Source of the DNA: Sandaracinus sp964481145 | GTDB lineage: Bacteria; Myxococcota_A; Polyangia; Polyangiales; Sandaracinaceae | Reading direction: 5' to 3' | DNA length: 64,000 nt | Assembly (NCBI GenBank): GCA_964481145.1 | Contig: CAYZTA010000001.1 | Location: 139,628 to 203,627 of the forward strand | Notes under the pieces: model-generated | What the model saw: only the letters and a program-made list of their open reading frames with translations | What the model was told of the DNA's origin: nothing | Databases searched by the model: none | Made by a program: the position numbers and the translations under genes | Shown here: positions 1-9,100 of the stretch, one piece after another | Position numbering within the stretch: the first letter of the stretch is position 1 | Layout: each line of letters begins with the position of its first letter

Positions 1-2
1 AT

Positions 3-1292
3 CCTGGTGCAATCCCCATCTGCAACAACGGCATCGACGAGTCATGCAGCGGAGGCTCGGCCCTCGGCGGGCTTGCGATCGAGGCCGGCACTTACGCGAC
101 GACTTCGATTGCGTTTCCCGTTGCTGTCGATCGTCCCAGCCGGCTTCGAATCTTTGGGCTCGAGGAGCCGGGAGAGGCGCTGGCCTTCTTTCTATCGGGG
201 GGCGTCGATCGTGCTCCCAGGATCGCGAATGTGGCGCTGAACAACGCCAGTCATGACTCGAGCTTGCTCTCGGAGCACATCACGTTTCCGGACATTTCGG
301 TTCGAGGGGGTGATGCGATTCGGCGCAATGATGGACGCATCTTCGTTGGAGTGCTCGGGCAACATGGAGACGATCTACATGTCGTGCACACCCACTACGA
401 TCCGCGGACGAGTGAGTGGCAGAACGCCCAAAATACCGTGCAGAACGCCTCGGAAGCAGGGTTCCCCAGCTTCACTCCGTTTGGTCAGATCGGCCTGATT
501 GAACAACCCCACGACGTCGCGTCTTTCGCTGTTGCAGCGACGACGCCTTCCCTTGGAAACCCGGGGCTCTTCGCGCTCGGTGTGGGCTCCAATGGCATCG
601 AGTTTCTGTCGAGCACCAGCACCGTCGCGCCGGAACGCCCGTGGATCGAGAGTTCGGGAGAGGCCGTTGGGTACCCCGACGCAGACGGGAATTTGCGGTT
701 TTGGAACGGTGCGCTCGGCGGTATCGATACAGACCACACACGTTCGGCGCATCCCATGCCGCTCGCTGTTCCTTTGACTGGGCCAGCGTCGGTGATCGCA
801 GTGCGTGGGAGCGGAGAGCGAAATCGGTTGGTGTTCGTCGCTCCGATCTCGAGCGGCTTGACCGCGATCACCATCGGATGTGCGGACAACACATCGATGA
901 TCGACTGCCAGACATTCGTTCCTGGTCCGGACTCCCCGACGCACTATGCGCTCTCGCTCGCGCCCTCGCCGCGCGTCGATACGATGCTTCTATCGTCGAC
1001 CGCGCTCGGGCTCGCTTATCCGATTGAGGAAAATGGCGGACGAATGATTCGCCTCGGAGTGCTCGAGACAGGCCCGCTCGCCATGGCGATCCTCCAGCTT
1101 CCATACACTTTTCCGTATGAAGGAGAGCTCTTTGATATCTCCCTCGACGGCTCTCTCATCCCCGACACGACGACCGAGGAAGAGGAGGATGGTACGATCG
1201 TCTTCTTCGTCGCCTGGGCGACCGAGCGAGGCGTGGAGCGCCAAATTCAAGTCGCCGGCATCCGCGCCTGTTTCGGTTACACCGGTTTCTGA
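3..1292 (+). CDS. C-terminal part of a secreted/surface protein of unknown function
   Basis: The reading frame is open from the first complete codon of the window (position 3) to TGA at 1290-1292, so the gene starts before the window. A GTG at 231 could act as a start, but the coherent sequence upstream of it (for example CNNGIDESC) argues for a longer protein. The visible 429 residues are rich in Gly, Ser, Thr and acidic residues, with alternating hydrophobic strands as in exported beta-rich proteins. I see no catalytic motif and no membrane helix. thiL starts 13 bases downstream on the same strand. The family is not recognised. Confidence 0.7.
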   Translation, partial: PGAIPICNNGIDESCSGGSALGGLAIEAGTYATTSIAFPVAVDRPSRLRIFGLEEPGEALAFFLSGGVDRAPRIANVALNNASHDSSLLSEHITFPDISVRGGDAIRRNDGRIFVGVLGQHGDDLHVVHTHYDPRTSEWQNAQNTVQNASEAGFPSFTPFGQIGLIEQPHDVASFAVAATTPSLGNPGLFALGVGSNGIEFLSSTSTVAPERPWIESSGEAVGYPDADGNLRFWNGALGGIDTDHTRSAHPMPLAVPLTGPASVIAVRGSGERNRLVFVAPISSGLTAITIGCADNTSMIDCQTFVPGPDSPTHYALSLAPSPRVDTMLLSSTALGLAYPIEENGGRMIRLGVLETGPLAMAILQLPYTFPYEGELFDISLDGSLIPDTTTEEEEDGTIVFFVAWATERGVERQIQVAGIRACFGYTGF

Positions 1293-1305
1293 GATCGATT
1301 CCATC

Positions 1306-2259
1306 ATGAAATCTTCGGAATTCGAGAGAATTGCTCGATTGCGAGGCCTTTATGCCCATCCAAAGCGAGACGATGTGCTCGTCGATATCGGCGACGATGC
1401 GGCCGTGATCGAGCCTGGAGTCGTGCTCTCGGTCGATGCGGCCGTCGAAAGCGTGCATTTCCATCGTGCGTGGATTGGCAAAGGCGCCACGTGGGAGGAC
1501 ATCGGACGACGCGCCGCGAGCGCCGCATTGAGTGACCTCGCGGCAATGGGGGCTCGACCTCGAGCCATGCTGCAGTCGTTGACCCTTCCCGAAGACACGG
1601 AGGACGAGATTCTGGAGGCGATCGCACGAGGGACTGCGGAGATCGCGAATCGGTACGATGCAAAGGTGATCGGCGGAAATCTCGCACGCGGACGTGATTT
1701 GACGATCACGACCACGGTCGTGGGTGCAACGGATCAGGCGCCGTTGTTACGACGGGAGGGGGCCGTCGCCGGAGATGCGCTTTATGTGACCGGCACGATC
1801 GGTGCTGCGTCACTTGGTCTTGGGGCGCTCGAGAGTGGATGGGGGGATGCGCCCGAGACGCAGGGCTTCGTGCGTCGTTTTCTCGCGCCCGTGCCTCGCA
1901 TCCGCGAAGGGCAATGGGTGCGTCGAAGGGCGCATGCGGCGATCGATATTTCGGATGGTCTCGTCCAAGACGTGGGCCACATCTGCAAGGCGAGCAGAGT
2001 CGGGGTGGAAATCGATGTTTCTTGTTTGCCATTGGCAGAGGGGCATCACGTGATTGCCAGCCGACTCGGCCGCGATCCTGTGCAGGTCGCGCTCACCGGA
2101 GGCGAAGATTTCGAGCTTGCATTTGCTGCGGTCGATGGCCTCACCATGGACGACGTGACGAGGATTGGGAGCTTCGTGTCGGGAGATCGTGTCGTGGTGC
2201 GAGCAGCAGATGGAACTTCGATTCGCGTCGACACCTCTGGATTCGATCATTTTATTTGA
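1306..2259 (+). CDS. thiL: Thiamine-monophosphate kinase ThiL
   Basis: ThiL phosphorylates thiamine monophosphate with ATP to thiamine diphosphate, the last step of cofactor synthesis, in the cytosol. The 317-residue product has the PurM/ThiL layout and usual length. It carries an N-terminal DIGDDAAVI metal/ATP motif, a DLAAMGARP helix-strand near residue 80, GGNLARG near residue 126 and TGGEDFEL near residue 265. The open frame extends upstream to 1117, but that part lies inside the preceding gene, so the ATG at 1306 (MKSSEFERIARL), 13 bases after its stop, is chosen. The two genes may be co-transcribed, although the upstream product gives no functional link to thiamine. Confidence 0.95.
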   Translation: MKSSEFERIARLRGLYAHPKRDDVLVDIGDDAAVIEPGVVLSVDAAVESVHFHRAWIGKGATWEDIGRRAASAALSDLAAMGARPRAMLQSLTLPEDTEDEILEAIARGTAEIANRYDAKVIGGNLARGRDLTITTTVVGATDQAPLLRREGAVAGDALYVTGTIGAASLGLGALESGWGDAPETQGFVRRFLAPVPRIREGQWVRRRAHAAIDISDGLVQDVGHICKASRVGVEIDVSCLPLAEGHHVIASRLGRDPVQVALTGGEDFELAFAAVDGLTMDDVTRIGSFVSGDRVVVRAADGTSIRVDTSGFDHFI

Positions 2260-2378
2260 TGTCGGAATCACAGCGCAGTTGGACGTTTAGGTGTGCTCAT
2301 AAAATACGGACGTAGGGGAGAATCCCTCTTGCTCTCGTGGCTGTTTCATCTGAGGCTAATGAATATGAGGAGGTGCTT

Positions 2379-4301
2379 ATGCGCGTTTGGGTGGTCCTTG
2401 GCTTGATGGGACTTCTTGCTGGATGCGCATGTGATCCAAGCCCTGTCGACCCCGACGGGAACATAGACAATCCATCCGACGGGGGGTTGCTCGACGGGAG
2501 TCGTCGTGACGGTGGGTGGACCGGCGATCCCTGCCGTGATCCGAGCGCGCCCGATCTCGATCAAGATCGCATCGTCGATACCTGCGACAATTGTCCAGCG
2601 GTCGCGAACTACGATCAGCTCGACTCCGACGGAGATGGTCGCGGCGATGCTTGTAGCGACGGTCCTGACGACGATGGTGACGGCATCCCCAACGCGTTCG
2701 ACAACTGCGTGTCGGTGTCGAACCCAGAACAATCCGACATGGACCGGGACGGCGTCGGTGATGCTTGCGACAACTGTCCGACCTTCGGCAACGCCGCTCA
2801 GACCGATTCAAATGAAAATGGCGTGGGCGATGCGTGCGAAGAAGGAGACGGCGCAGACCCTGACGGCGACGGCGTGACGAACGACAACTGCCCGATGATC
2901 GCCAACCCCGAGCAAACGGACCGCGATGGTGATGGCATCGGCGACGCGTGCGACAACTGCCCCACCGTGGCCAATCCCTTCCAACAGGACACCGATCGGG
3001 ATGGCGTGGGCGATCACTGCGACGAAGATTACACGCTCCCCAGCGCCGAACCTTCCTGTGCGGATGGCTCGACGATGGCGATGGTGGTCAAACCCAATAT
3101 TTATTTGCTGTTCGACCTATCGGGGTCCATGGCCAGATACCCTGGGAGTGAAGCCACCCCCACAGATCCATCGGAATCGCGATGGGGGATCTTGACCGCA
3201 GCGCTCGATACACTGGCAAACCAGTTCACGAGTCGCTTCAACGTGGGAATGGGCGCATTCCCCGCGCGATGTACGAGACGCGGTAGCGGACAGAACTGTC
3301 TCACACCCTCCAATATTTGCTCGGCTTCCATTCTGCCGGACACGCTTCTTCCGATGGGGAGCAACCACACACCGGCCGCATTCCGAGCTGCGTATGATAA
3401 TATTTCCCCATTTGGCTACACACCGACCCGGACGGCGCTCAGAGAAGTTTATCGGGAGAGGAGCTTCGAGCTGCCGGATGATCCGATTGCCAGCGCGCGT
3501 CCCCATGTCGTCGTGTTGATCACCGATGGTGAACCCAACAGCGGCAATGGTTCGTGTAGCCTGACGGGAGATCTCAGCGGGACCGAAACGGCCGCCCGAA
3601 CGCTCGCTGAGAATGACATTCCTGTGTATGTCGTAGGGATCGCCGGCACCAACGAGAATGCGATGGAGCGCATTGCCACCGCCGGTGGCACAGACAATCC
3701 AGACGACCCTGCACGCCGTTGGTTCCCTGTAGGGACGTCGGCATCGCTCATCACCGCCCTTTCCCGAATCGCGGAGTCATCGATTGGATGCAGCATGGTG
3801 CTCGCACCAGCATCCGGGACGACACCCGATTACGGACGAGCGAGCGTGACGACCACGATTGGTGGAGCCATGAACTTCGTGCCCGCGTCTGGTTTCCGCA
3901 TCGAGGATGGAGCGCCTCCAACGCTTCAGTTGCTCGGTAGCGCGTGCACTTCGCTCCGCACGGCTGCGTCTTCTGGACAAACGGTGAGCGCTGCCGTGCG
4001 AGTTGCATGCACGCCCGAATGCGGCACCGAGATATGTGGTGATGGCATCGACAACGACTGCGATGGTCGCATCGACGAAGACTGTGGTTCGGCTTGCGTG
4101 TGCGTCGAAGAATTCGTGACCTGCGGAGGAGGCTGCCCCACCGGCTGCACGGCGAGCCCCGAGAAGTGCGACTCGATCGACAATGACTGTGATGGCATGG
4201 TCGACGAGGGCTGTTGCATTGCAACGACCGAGGTGTGCGACGACGGCATCGACAACGATTGTGATGGTCGCATCGACGAAGGTTGCGACATCCTGTTCTG
4301 A
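2379..4301 (+). CDS. Lipoprotein with thrombospondin type 3 repeats, VWA domain and MopE metal-binding repeats
   Basis: The 640-residue product starts at the ATG at 2379, seven bases after a strong GAGGAGG ribosome-binding site; earlier in-frame codons lack a signal peptide. Residues 1-17 are a lipoprotein signal ending in LLAGC. Residues ~58-218 hold five Asp-rich thrombospondin type 3 repeats (DxDxDGxGDxCDNC), known calcium binders. A von Willebrand A domain follows from ~240, with the metal-site motif DLSGS. The C-terminus carries three MopE-type repeats (CDDGIDNDCDGxxDEGC), found in copper/calcium-binding myxobacterial and methanotroph surface proteins. It is probably an adhesive or metal-scavenging outer-surface protein. 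Its own terminator follows. Confidence 0.85.
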   Translation: MRVWVVLGLMGLLAGCACDPSPVDPDGNIDNPSDGGLLDGSRRDGGWTGDPCRDPSAPDLDQDRIVDTCDNCPAVANYDQLDSDGDGRGDACSDGPDDDGDGIPNAFDNCVSVSNPEQSDMDRDGVGDACDNCPTFGNAAQTDSNENGVGDACEEGDGADPDGDGVTNDNCPMIANPEQTDRDGDGIGDACDNCPTVANPFQQDTDRDGVGDHCDEDYTLPSAEPSCADGSTMAMVVKPNIYLLFDLSGSMARYPGSEATPTDPSESRWGILTAALDTLANQFTSRFNVGMGAFPARCTRRGSGQNCLTPSNICSASILPDTLLPMGSNHTPAAFRAAYDNISPFGYTPTRTALREVYRERSFELPDDPIASARPHVVVLITDGEPNSGNGSCSLTGDLSGTETAARTLAENDIPVYVVGIAGTNENAMERIATAGGTDNPDDPARRWFPVGTSASLITALSRIAESSIGCSMVLAPASGTTPDYGRASVTTTIGGAMNFVPASGFRIEDGAPPTLQLLGSACTSLRTAASSGQTVSAAVRVACTPECGTEICGDGIDNDCDGRIDEDCGSACVCVEEFVTCGGGCPTGCTASPEKCDSIDNDCDGMVDEGCCIATTEVCDDGIDNDCDGRIDEGCDILF

Positions 4302-4326
4302 TAAAGTCGTTTTCGTGATGAAAGAA

Positions 4327-4361
4327 CGCTCGAACGAAGCTCTCGTTCGGGCGTTTTTGTT
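4327..4361 (+). terminator. Rho-independent terminator
   Basis: An 11-bp stem (CGCTCGAACGA at 4327-4337 paired with TCGTTCGGGCG at 4343-4353, one G-T pair) with a 5-base loop is followed by TTTTTGTTTTT. It lies 25 bases after the stop of the VWA/MopE lipoprotein and 98 bases before the ABC-F start, so it separates the two transcription units. It is the clearest intrinsic terminator I saw in the window. Confidence 0.9.
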
Positions 4362-4458
4362 TTTCGACTCGGCGTCCGCCCATCGTTGGAGCGAGCGCCG
4401 GTTTGCGTCGTCCAGCTGCGCCGGCTACTTGGAGGGCCCCTCCAGTTGTTGCTCAATC

Positions 4459-6066
4459 ATGATCTGCACCGAAAAGCTCTCTCTCTCGTACGGTAGTCGT
4501 GTTCTTTTCGAGAACGTCGACATCAAGTTCACCCCCGGAAACTGCTACGGCCTGATCGGCGCGAATGGCGCGGGAAAATCGACGTTTTTGCGTTGTCTCG
4601 CGGGCGAGCAGGAGCCGACATCGGGGCAAGTCATCGTGTCCAAGGGCCAACGGCTCAGCATGTTGCGTCAGGATCACTTCGCGTATGACGATGCGAAGGC
4701 GCTGACGACCGTCATCATGGGGCATGCGCGGCTCTACGAGGTCATGGTCTTGAAAGAGGCGATCTACGCCAAGCCAGATTTCAGTGACGAAGACGGCACG
4801 CGCGCGGCCGAGCTCGAAGGGGAATTCGGCGAGCTCGATGGTTGGAACGCCGAGTCCAACGCCGCCAGTCTTCTGAGCGCGCTCGGTATCCCCGAGGACA
4901 AGCACCAACGGCTGGTGAAGGAGCTCGACGACAGCGAGAAGGTGCGTGTGTTGCTCGCCCAGGCGCTGTTCGGTGAGCCCGATATCTTGCTCTTGGACGA
5001 GCCGACGAACCACTTGGACGTGGATTCGATCCTGTGGCTCGAAGAGTTCTTGCTCGAGTTCAAGAACACCGTGATCGTCGTCTCGCACGATCGACACTTC
5101 CTCGACAAAGTTTGCACCCACGTCGCTGACGTGGATTTCCAGAAGGTGTCGCTGTTCAGCGGCAACTACAGCTTCTGGTACGAGACGAGCCAACTCGCGT
5201 TGCGGCAACGACAAGAGGCCAATCGTCGTAAGGAAGACAAAATCAAGGAGCTCAAGGCGTTCGTTCAGCGCTTCAGCGCGAACGCATCGAAGTCGCGGCA
5301 GGCTTCTTCGCGCAAGAGTCAGCTCGAGAAGATCACGCTCGATGATATCAAGCCCTCTTCACGCAAGTATCCGTACATCGTGTTCGACACCGAGCGCGAG
5401 CTGGGCAAAGAGGTGCTCTTCGTCGATGGCATCACGAAGCGGATCGATGGCGAAACTCTATTCGAGAACCTGCGCTTCTCGATGAGCAAGGGCGAGAAGA
5501 TGGCGCTCGCGGGGAGCGACCTGGCCACGTCGGTGCTGCTCCAGGTGCTCGCTGGCGAAGTGAAGCCCGATGAAGGTGAGGTGCGATGGGGGCGCTCGGC
5601 GAACCTCGGGTATTTTCCCAAGGACAACGAACATTTCTTCTCGACGCCTCGGAATCTGATCGAGTGGATGCGGCAGTTCAGCGTGAACCAAGAGGAGAAT
5701 TTCGTTCGTAGTTTCCTCGGGCGGATGCTGTTTTCAGGAGAGGAATCGAAGAAGAGCGCGAGTGTGCTCTCGGGGGGCGAGAAAGTCCGTTGCATGCTCG
5801 CCCGCTTGATGCTCCAGGACCCGAATGTTTTGCTTCTCGACGGTCCGACGAACCATCTCGATCTCGAATCGATCACCGCATTGAACAACGGCCTCTTGAA
5901 GTTCGACGGAAGCATGGTGGTGAGCTCTCACGATGTGCAGTTCGTCGATTCGCTCGTCACGCGCGTCATCGAGCTCGCGGGCCCGGTTTATTACGATCTC
6001 AACATGGGGTACGAGGAGTACCTCGCCGATCCCGCGCGCCTCGCACGGATGGGCAAGACGAGCTGA
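4459..6066 (+). CDS. ABC-F family ATPase, YbiT-like, with degenerate second nucleotide site
   Basis: This 535-residue soluble protein has two ABC domains and the ABC-F linker (LQSF/LKAFVQRFSANASKS-type region near residue 275), as in E. coli YbiT. ABC-F proteins bind ribosomes and relieve stalled translation or antibiotic action. Domain 1 has an intact Walker A (GANGAGKST) and Walker B (LLLDEPTNHLD), but its signature is LDDSEK rather than LSGGE. Domain 2 keeps LSGGEK but has lost Walker A (GSDLATSV, no GKS/T), and the catalytic Glu after Walker B is Gly (LLLDGPTNHLD). So only the site formed by domain 1 plus the domain 2 signature looks competent. The ATG at 4459 is chosen because homologous sequence begins there; the upstream in-frame part covers the terminator. 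Confidence 0.92.
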   Translation: MICTEKLSLSYGSRVLFENVDIKFTPGNCYGLIGANGAGKSTFLRCLAGEQEPTSGQVIVSKGQRLSMLRQDHFAYDDAKALTTVIMGHARLYEVMVLKEAIYAKPDFSDEDGTRAAELEGEFGELDGWNAESNAASLLSALGIPEDKHQRLVKELDDSEKVRVLLAQALFGEPDILLLDEPTNHLDVDSILWLEEFLLEFKNTVIVVSHDRHFLDKVCTHVADVDFQKVSLFSGNYSFWYETSQLALRQRQEANRRKEDKIKELKAFVQRFSANASKSRQASSRKSQLEKITLDDIKPSSRKYPYIVFDTERELGKEVLFVDGITKRIDGETLFENLRFSMSKGEKMALAGSDLATSVLLQVLAGEVKPDEGEVRWGRSANLGYFPKDNEHFFSTPRNLIEWMRQFSVNQEENFVRSFLGRMLFSGEESKKSASVLSGGEKVRCMLARLMLQDPNVLLLDGPTNHLDLESITALNNGLLKFDGSMVVSSHDVQFVDSLVTRVIELAGPVYYDLNMGYEEYLADPARLARMGKTS

Positions 6067-6106
6067 TGCAGACCCTCCCCCCGCCCGGCAAAGCCGGCTC
6101 CGCGTC

Positions 6107-6149
6107 GAACCAGAGTCGGTTTGATCTTCGATCAATGCGACTCTGGTTC
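6107..6149. terminator. Long hairpin between convergent genes, probable bidirectional terminator
   Basis: A perfect 12-bp inverted repeat (6107-6118 with 6138-6149, GAACCAGAGTCG) encloses a second 6-bp stem (TTGATC 6121-6126 with GATCAA 6130-6135, loop TTC). It sits between the convergent ABC-F and kinase genes and includes two bases of the kinase stop codon. There is no U-tract on either side, so termination is inferred from position and symmetry. Confidence 0.55.
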
Positions 6150-9100
6150 AGCTCTCATCGAGCTTGATCTGCAAGCGCTTCATCATTTTTTGAAGACCAA
6201 AGCGTGAGATGCCGAGGAGGCTCGCGGTGCGCGTTTGATTTTTCCCAGAGACGGTGAGCGCGCGAATGACCAGATCTCGTTCGAGCGACTCGATGCGGGT
6301 CTTGAGATCCCAATCCTCGCTCGATTCGAGCTTTCGTACAGGGCTGCTCCGCAAGGGCGCAGAGAGATGATCCAGTGTGATGATTTCATCGCTCGATAAA
6401 AGCGCACGCCGGATCTCGTTCTCGAGCTCGCGAATATTTCCTGGCCACGAATACGCGCGCAGGACATCGAGGGCTTCCGGATGGATTCGCACATGGCGCT
6501 TCTTCGCGTGGCGTTCGACGAACGCCATGGCCAAGGGGCCAATGTCCGAGGGGCGCTCTCGCAGAGGCGGGATCTCGATCGTGACAACCGCCAGACGATA
6601 ATAAAGATCTTCGCGGAACTGGCCCTCGTCCGCCCGTTTCCTCAAGTCACGATGCGTTGCGGCGATGACGCGAACGTCGACACGGCGTGTGCGCTCACTT
6701 CCCACCCGACGGATCTCGCGCTCTTCGAGTGCGCGCAATAATTTGGGTTGTAACGCGGCGTTCAGTTCTCCGATTTCGTCTAGGAAAAGGGAACCGTCGT
6801 GGGCGATCTCGAAGAGTCCCCGGCGTGCTTGCGTGGCTCCCGTGAATGCGCCGCGCTCATGTCCAAAGAGAGCGCTTTCGAGCAGTCCTTCAGGAATTGC
6901 AGCGCAATTTTCTGCGACGAACGCGTTGCCTTTGCGCGGACTGGCGGCGTGGATGGCACGGGCGAGGATCTCCTTGCCCGTGCCGCTTTCGCCCACGACA
7001 AGGACAGACAAGTCGCTCGAGGCCACCCGCGACGCGAGTGTGAGGACGTGCTGCATGGCCGGGCTCGTCGCGATGATGGCGGAGAAGGGATCGTGTTCCA
7101 TGGGTGTGCGGAGCGCGCGCAGCTCTTCGTCACGTCGCTCGAGTTCACGTCGCAAGAGGCGCTCTCGTCGAAGGGCGATTCGCGCCTCGTGGCGTTGGTC
7201 GCGGTATCGTTCGGCCGCAGAGAGCGCCGCAGAGCCCAGCTCGGCAAGGGCTGCGAGGTCTTCGGTCGTGCGCTCGTCGAAGGCTGCGGGTCGCTGACGA
7301 TCGTCGACGTAGAGAACGAGCGGCCGTGTGTTCTGCGTCTCGAGGGGCACGGCGAGCACGCTTCGAAGCGCCATCGAGTGCACGCTGGCGGCGCCATCCA
7401 AACGTGCGTCGTCCATCGCATCGACCGTGACCAAAGCGCGGCGTTCGTCGATGACCCGCGCGGCGATCGAACGCGATGGCGAGTGCTCTCGACCGAGCGC
7501 GCCAGAGAGCCCTCGCGCGCACACGAGCTTCATCTCGCCGTGATCCTCTCGCGCAATCACGAACGCGCGCTCGGCCGACGTGAGATCGAGCGCTGCGCTC
7601 GCGAGGGCCTCGATGACTCGTGTGGGGGTCTTCTCCGCAACGATACGTCGCGCAAGGACGACTACCCGTATGTTCTCGGATGTCGGAGCTGGAGAGGTCG
7701 TCGTCTCAGGCTGCACGACGAGCGCGCGTTCGTACGTGGAGACGGCTCTCAAGCGGGCTCGAGAAGCTTGATCGAGCTCGGTTGCGGCGTCATCGAGGAG
7801 GGTGCGACACAGCGCGAGGCGCAGCGACGCATCCGCGCGACGCCCATCGAGCTCGGCGATGTCGGCGGCGAGCAACGCCGCGCGGATCCGCGTCTCGAAC
7901 GTACGCGAGAGGGCCATCGCGCGTTGCGCGAGGACTTCGCCCCGACTGAGGTCGCCTTGCCCGAGCGCGACTCGGGCTTCTGCGATGGTCACTTCGGAAT
8001 CGAGTGCAGAGTCGAGGGGCGTCGCGTGACGGGCTCGTTCGACATGAATGTGCGCTTTTGGCATGTCGCCCAGTGAAGTGAATGCGATGGCGAGCCGCGC
8101 ATCGATCGCAGGCGCAACGAAGGTCGTTGGATCGAGAGACTCGAAGATACGTATCCCAGAACGCACGCGACCTGCTCGAACTTCGAGATCTCCAAGCACG
8201 ATCCCCGCGTGTGCTTCGGCCTCGGTATCACCGACGGCCCGAGCTTCGAGGGAGGCTTGCTTGGCGGCCTGTTCAGCGAGTGCGTTGTCGCCGGCGAGAA
8301 AAGCCGCGTTCGCCAAGTTGAACAGCGCGCGACCGAGCTCGCGAGGGCGAAGAAGGGTGATCAGTTCATGAGCGCCGCTTCGCAATGCGAAGATGGCCGG
8401 TCCGAGCCGACCGAGATCCAAAAGCGCAAGTCCACGATTCACCATGGCACTCGCCGCGACATGCCGCTCCCCAGCGCGGGTGGCGAGAGAGGTCGCGCGT
8501 TCATACGCCGAAAGCGCGTCTTGTCGCATGTCGCGTGCCCACGCCGCGTTCCCGGCAATCGACGACGCGCGGGCACGGATCGCAAGCCCTTCGTGTCCTG
8601 GGATCGCGGCAGCCAAATGTTCGAGGTCGATCGCGCGCGCGGCCGCGGCTGCGGCGTCGTTCGAGGAGAGCGCGACCAGCGCTTCGACCTCGATCGCTCG
8701 CGCCATCACGGGGGGTTCGTCTTTGGCGCCCTCGCGTGCGCTGCGAGCGAACGCAGAGGCTTCTCGGAGCGCGCCTCGGGCCCATGACAAGCGAGCCAGA
8801 ACACAGCGCGCGAGGAGCGCGGGCACATCATCTCCGTGCTGCAGCAGCTCTCCAAGTTGCTTGGCTTTCGCGAGATCGCCCATGGTCCGCAATAGGTCCA
8901 TGAAAAGCACGAGGGCTTCTCGAGAGCTCGCGGTTTCCAAAAGACGACAAGCCTCTCGCTCTTCACCCGCCGCGCGAAGAGCGTCGGCCCATGCAATGGA
9001 AAGCTCCTCCCCCTCCATGTTCGGGAGCCTTCGTGTGGCGAGCTCGAGAACGTCGGCTGCTGCGAGTGGTTGGCTTTGATCACGCTTCTTTTTCGCGAGC

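Noticed and set aside
375..944. Long minus-strand frame opposite the first gene
   Set aside because: It is Arg- and Cys-rich with no family features and lies opposite a better frame; such antisense frames are common in this GC-rich sequence.
4453..5214. Minus-strand frame of about 250 codons opposite the ABC-F gene
   Set aside because: It is the mirror of strongly conserved ABC-F coding sequence and contains repeated Glu/Leu/His patterns caused by its codon use.
6799..8076. Plus-strand frame of 425 codons inside the kinase/sigma-54 gene
   Set aside because: It lies opposite TPR and GAF coding sequence with clear domain matches; its own composition (Arg/Glu/Gly-rich) has no recognisable motif.
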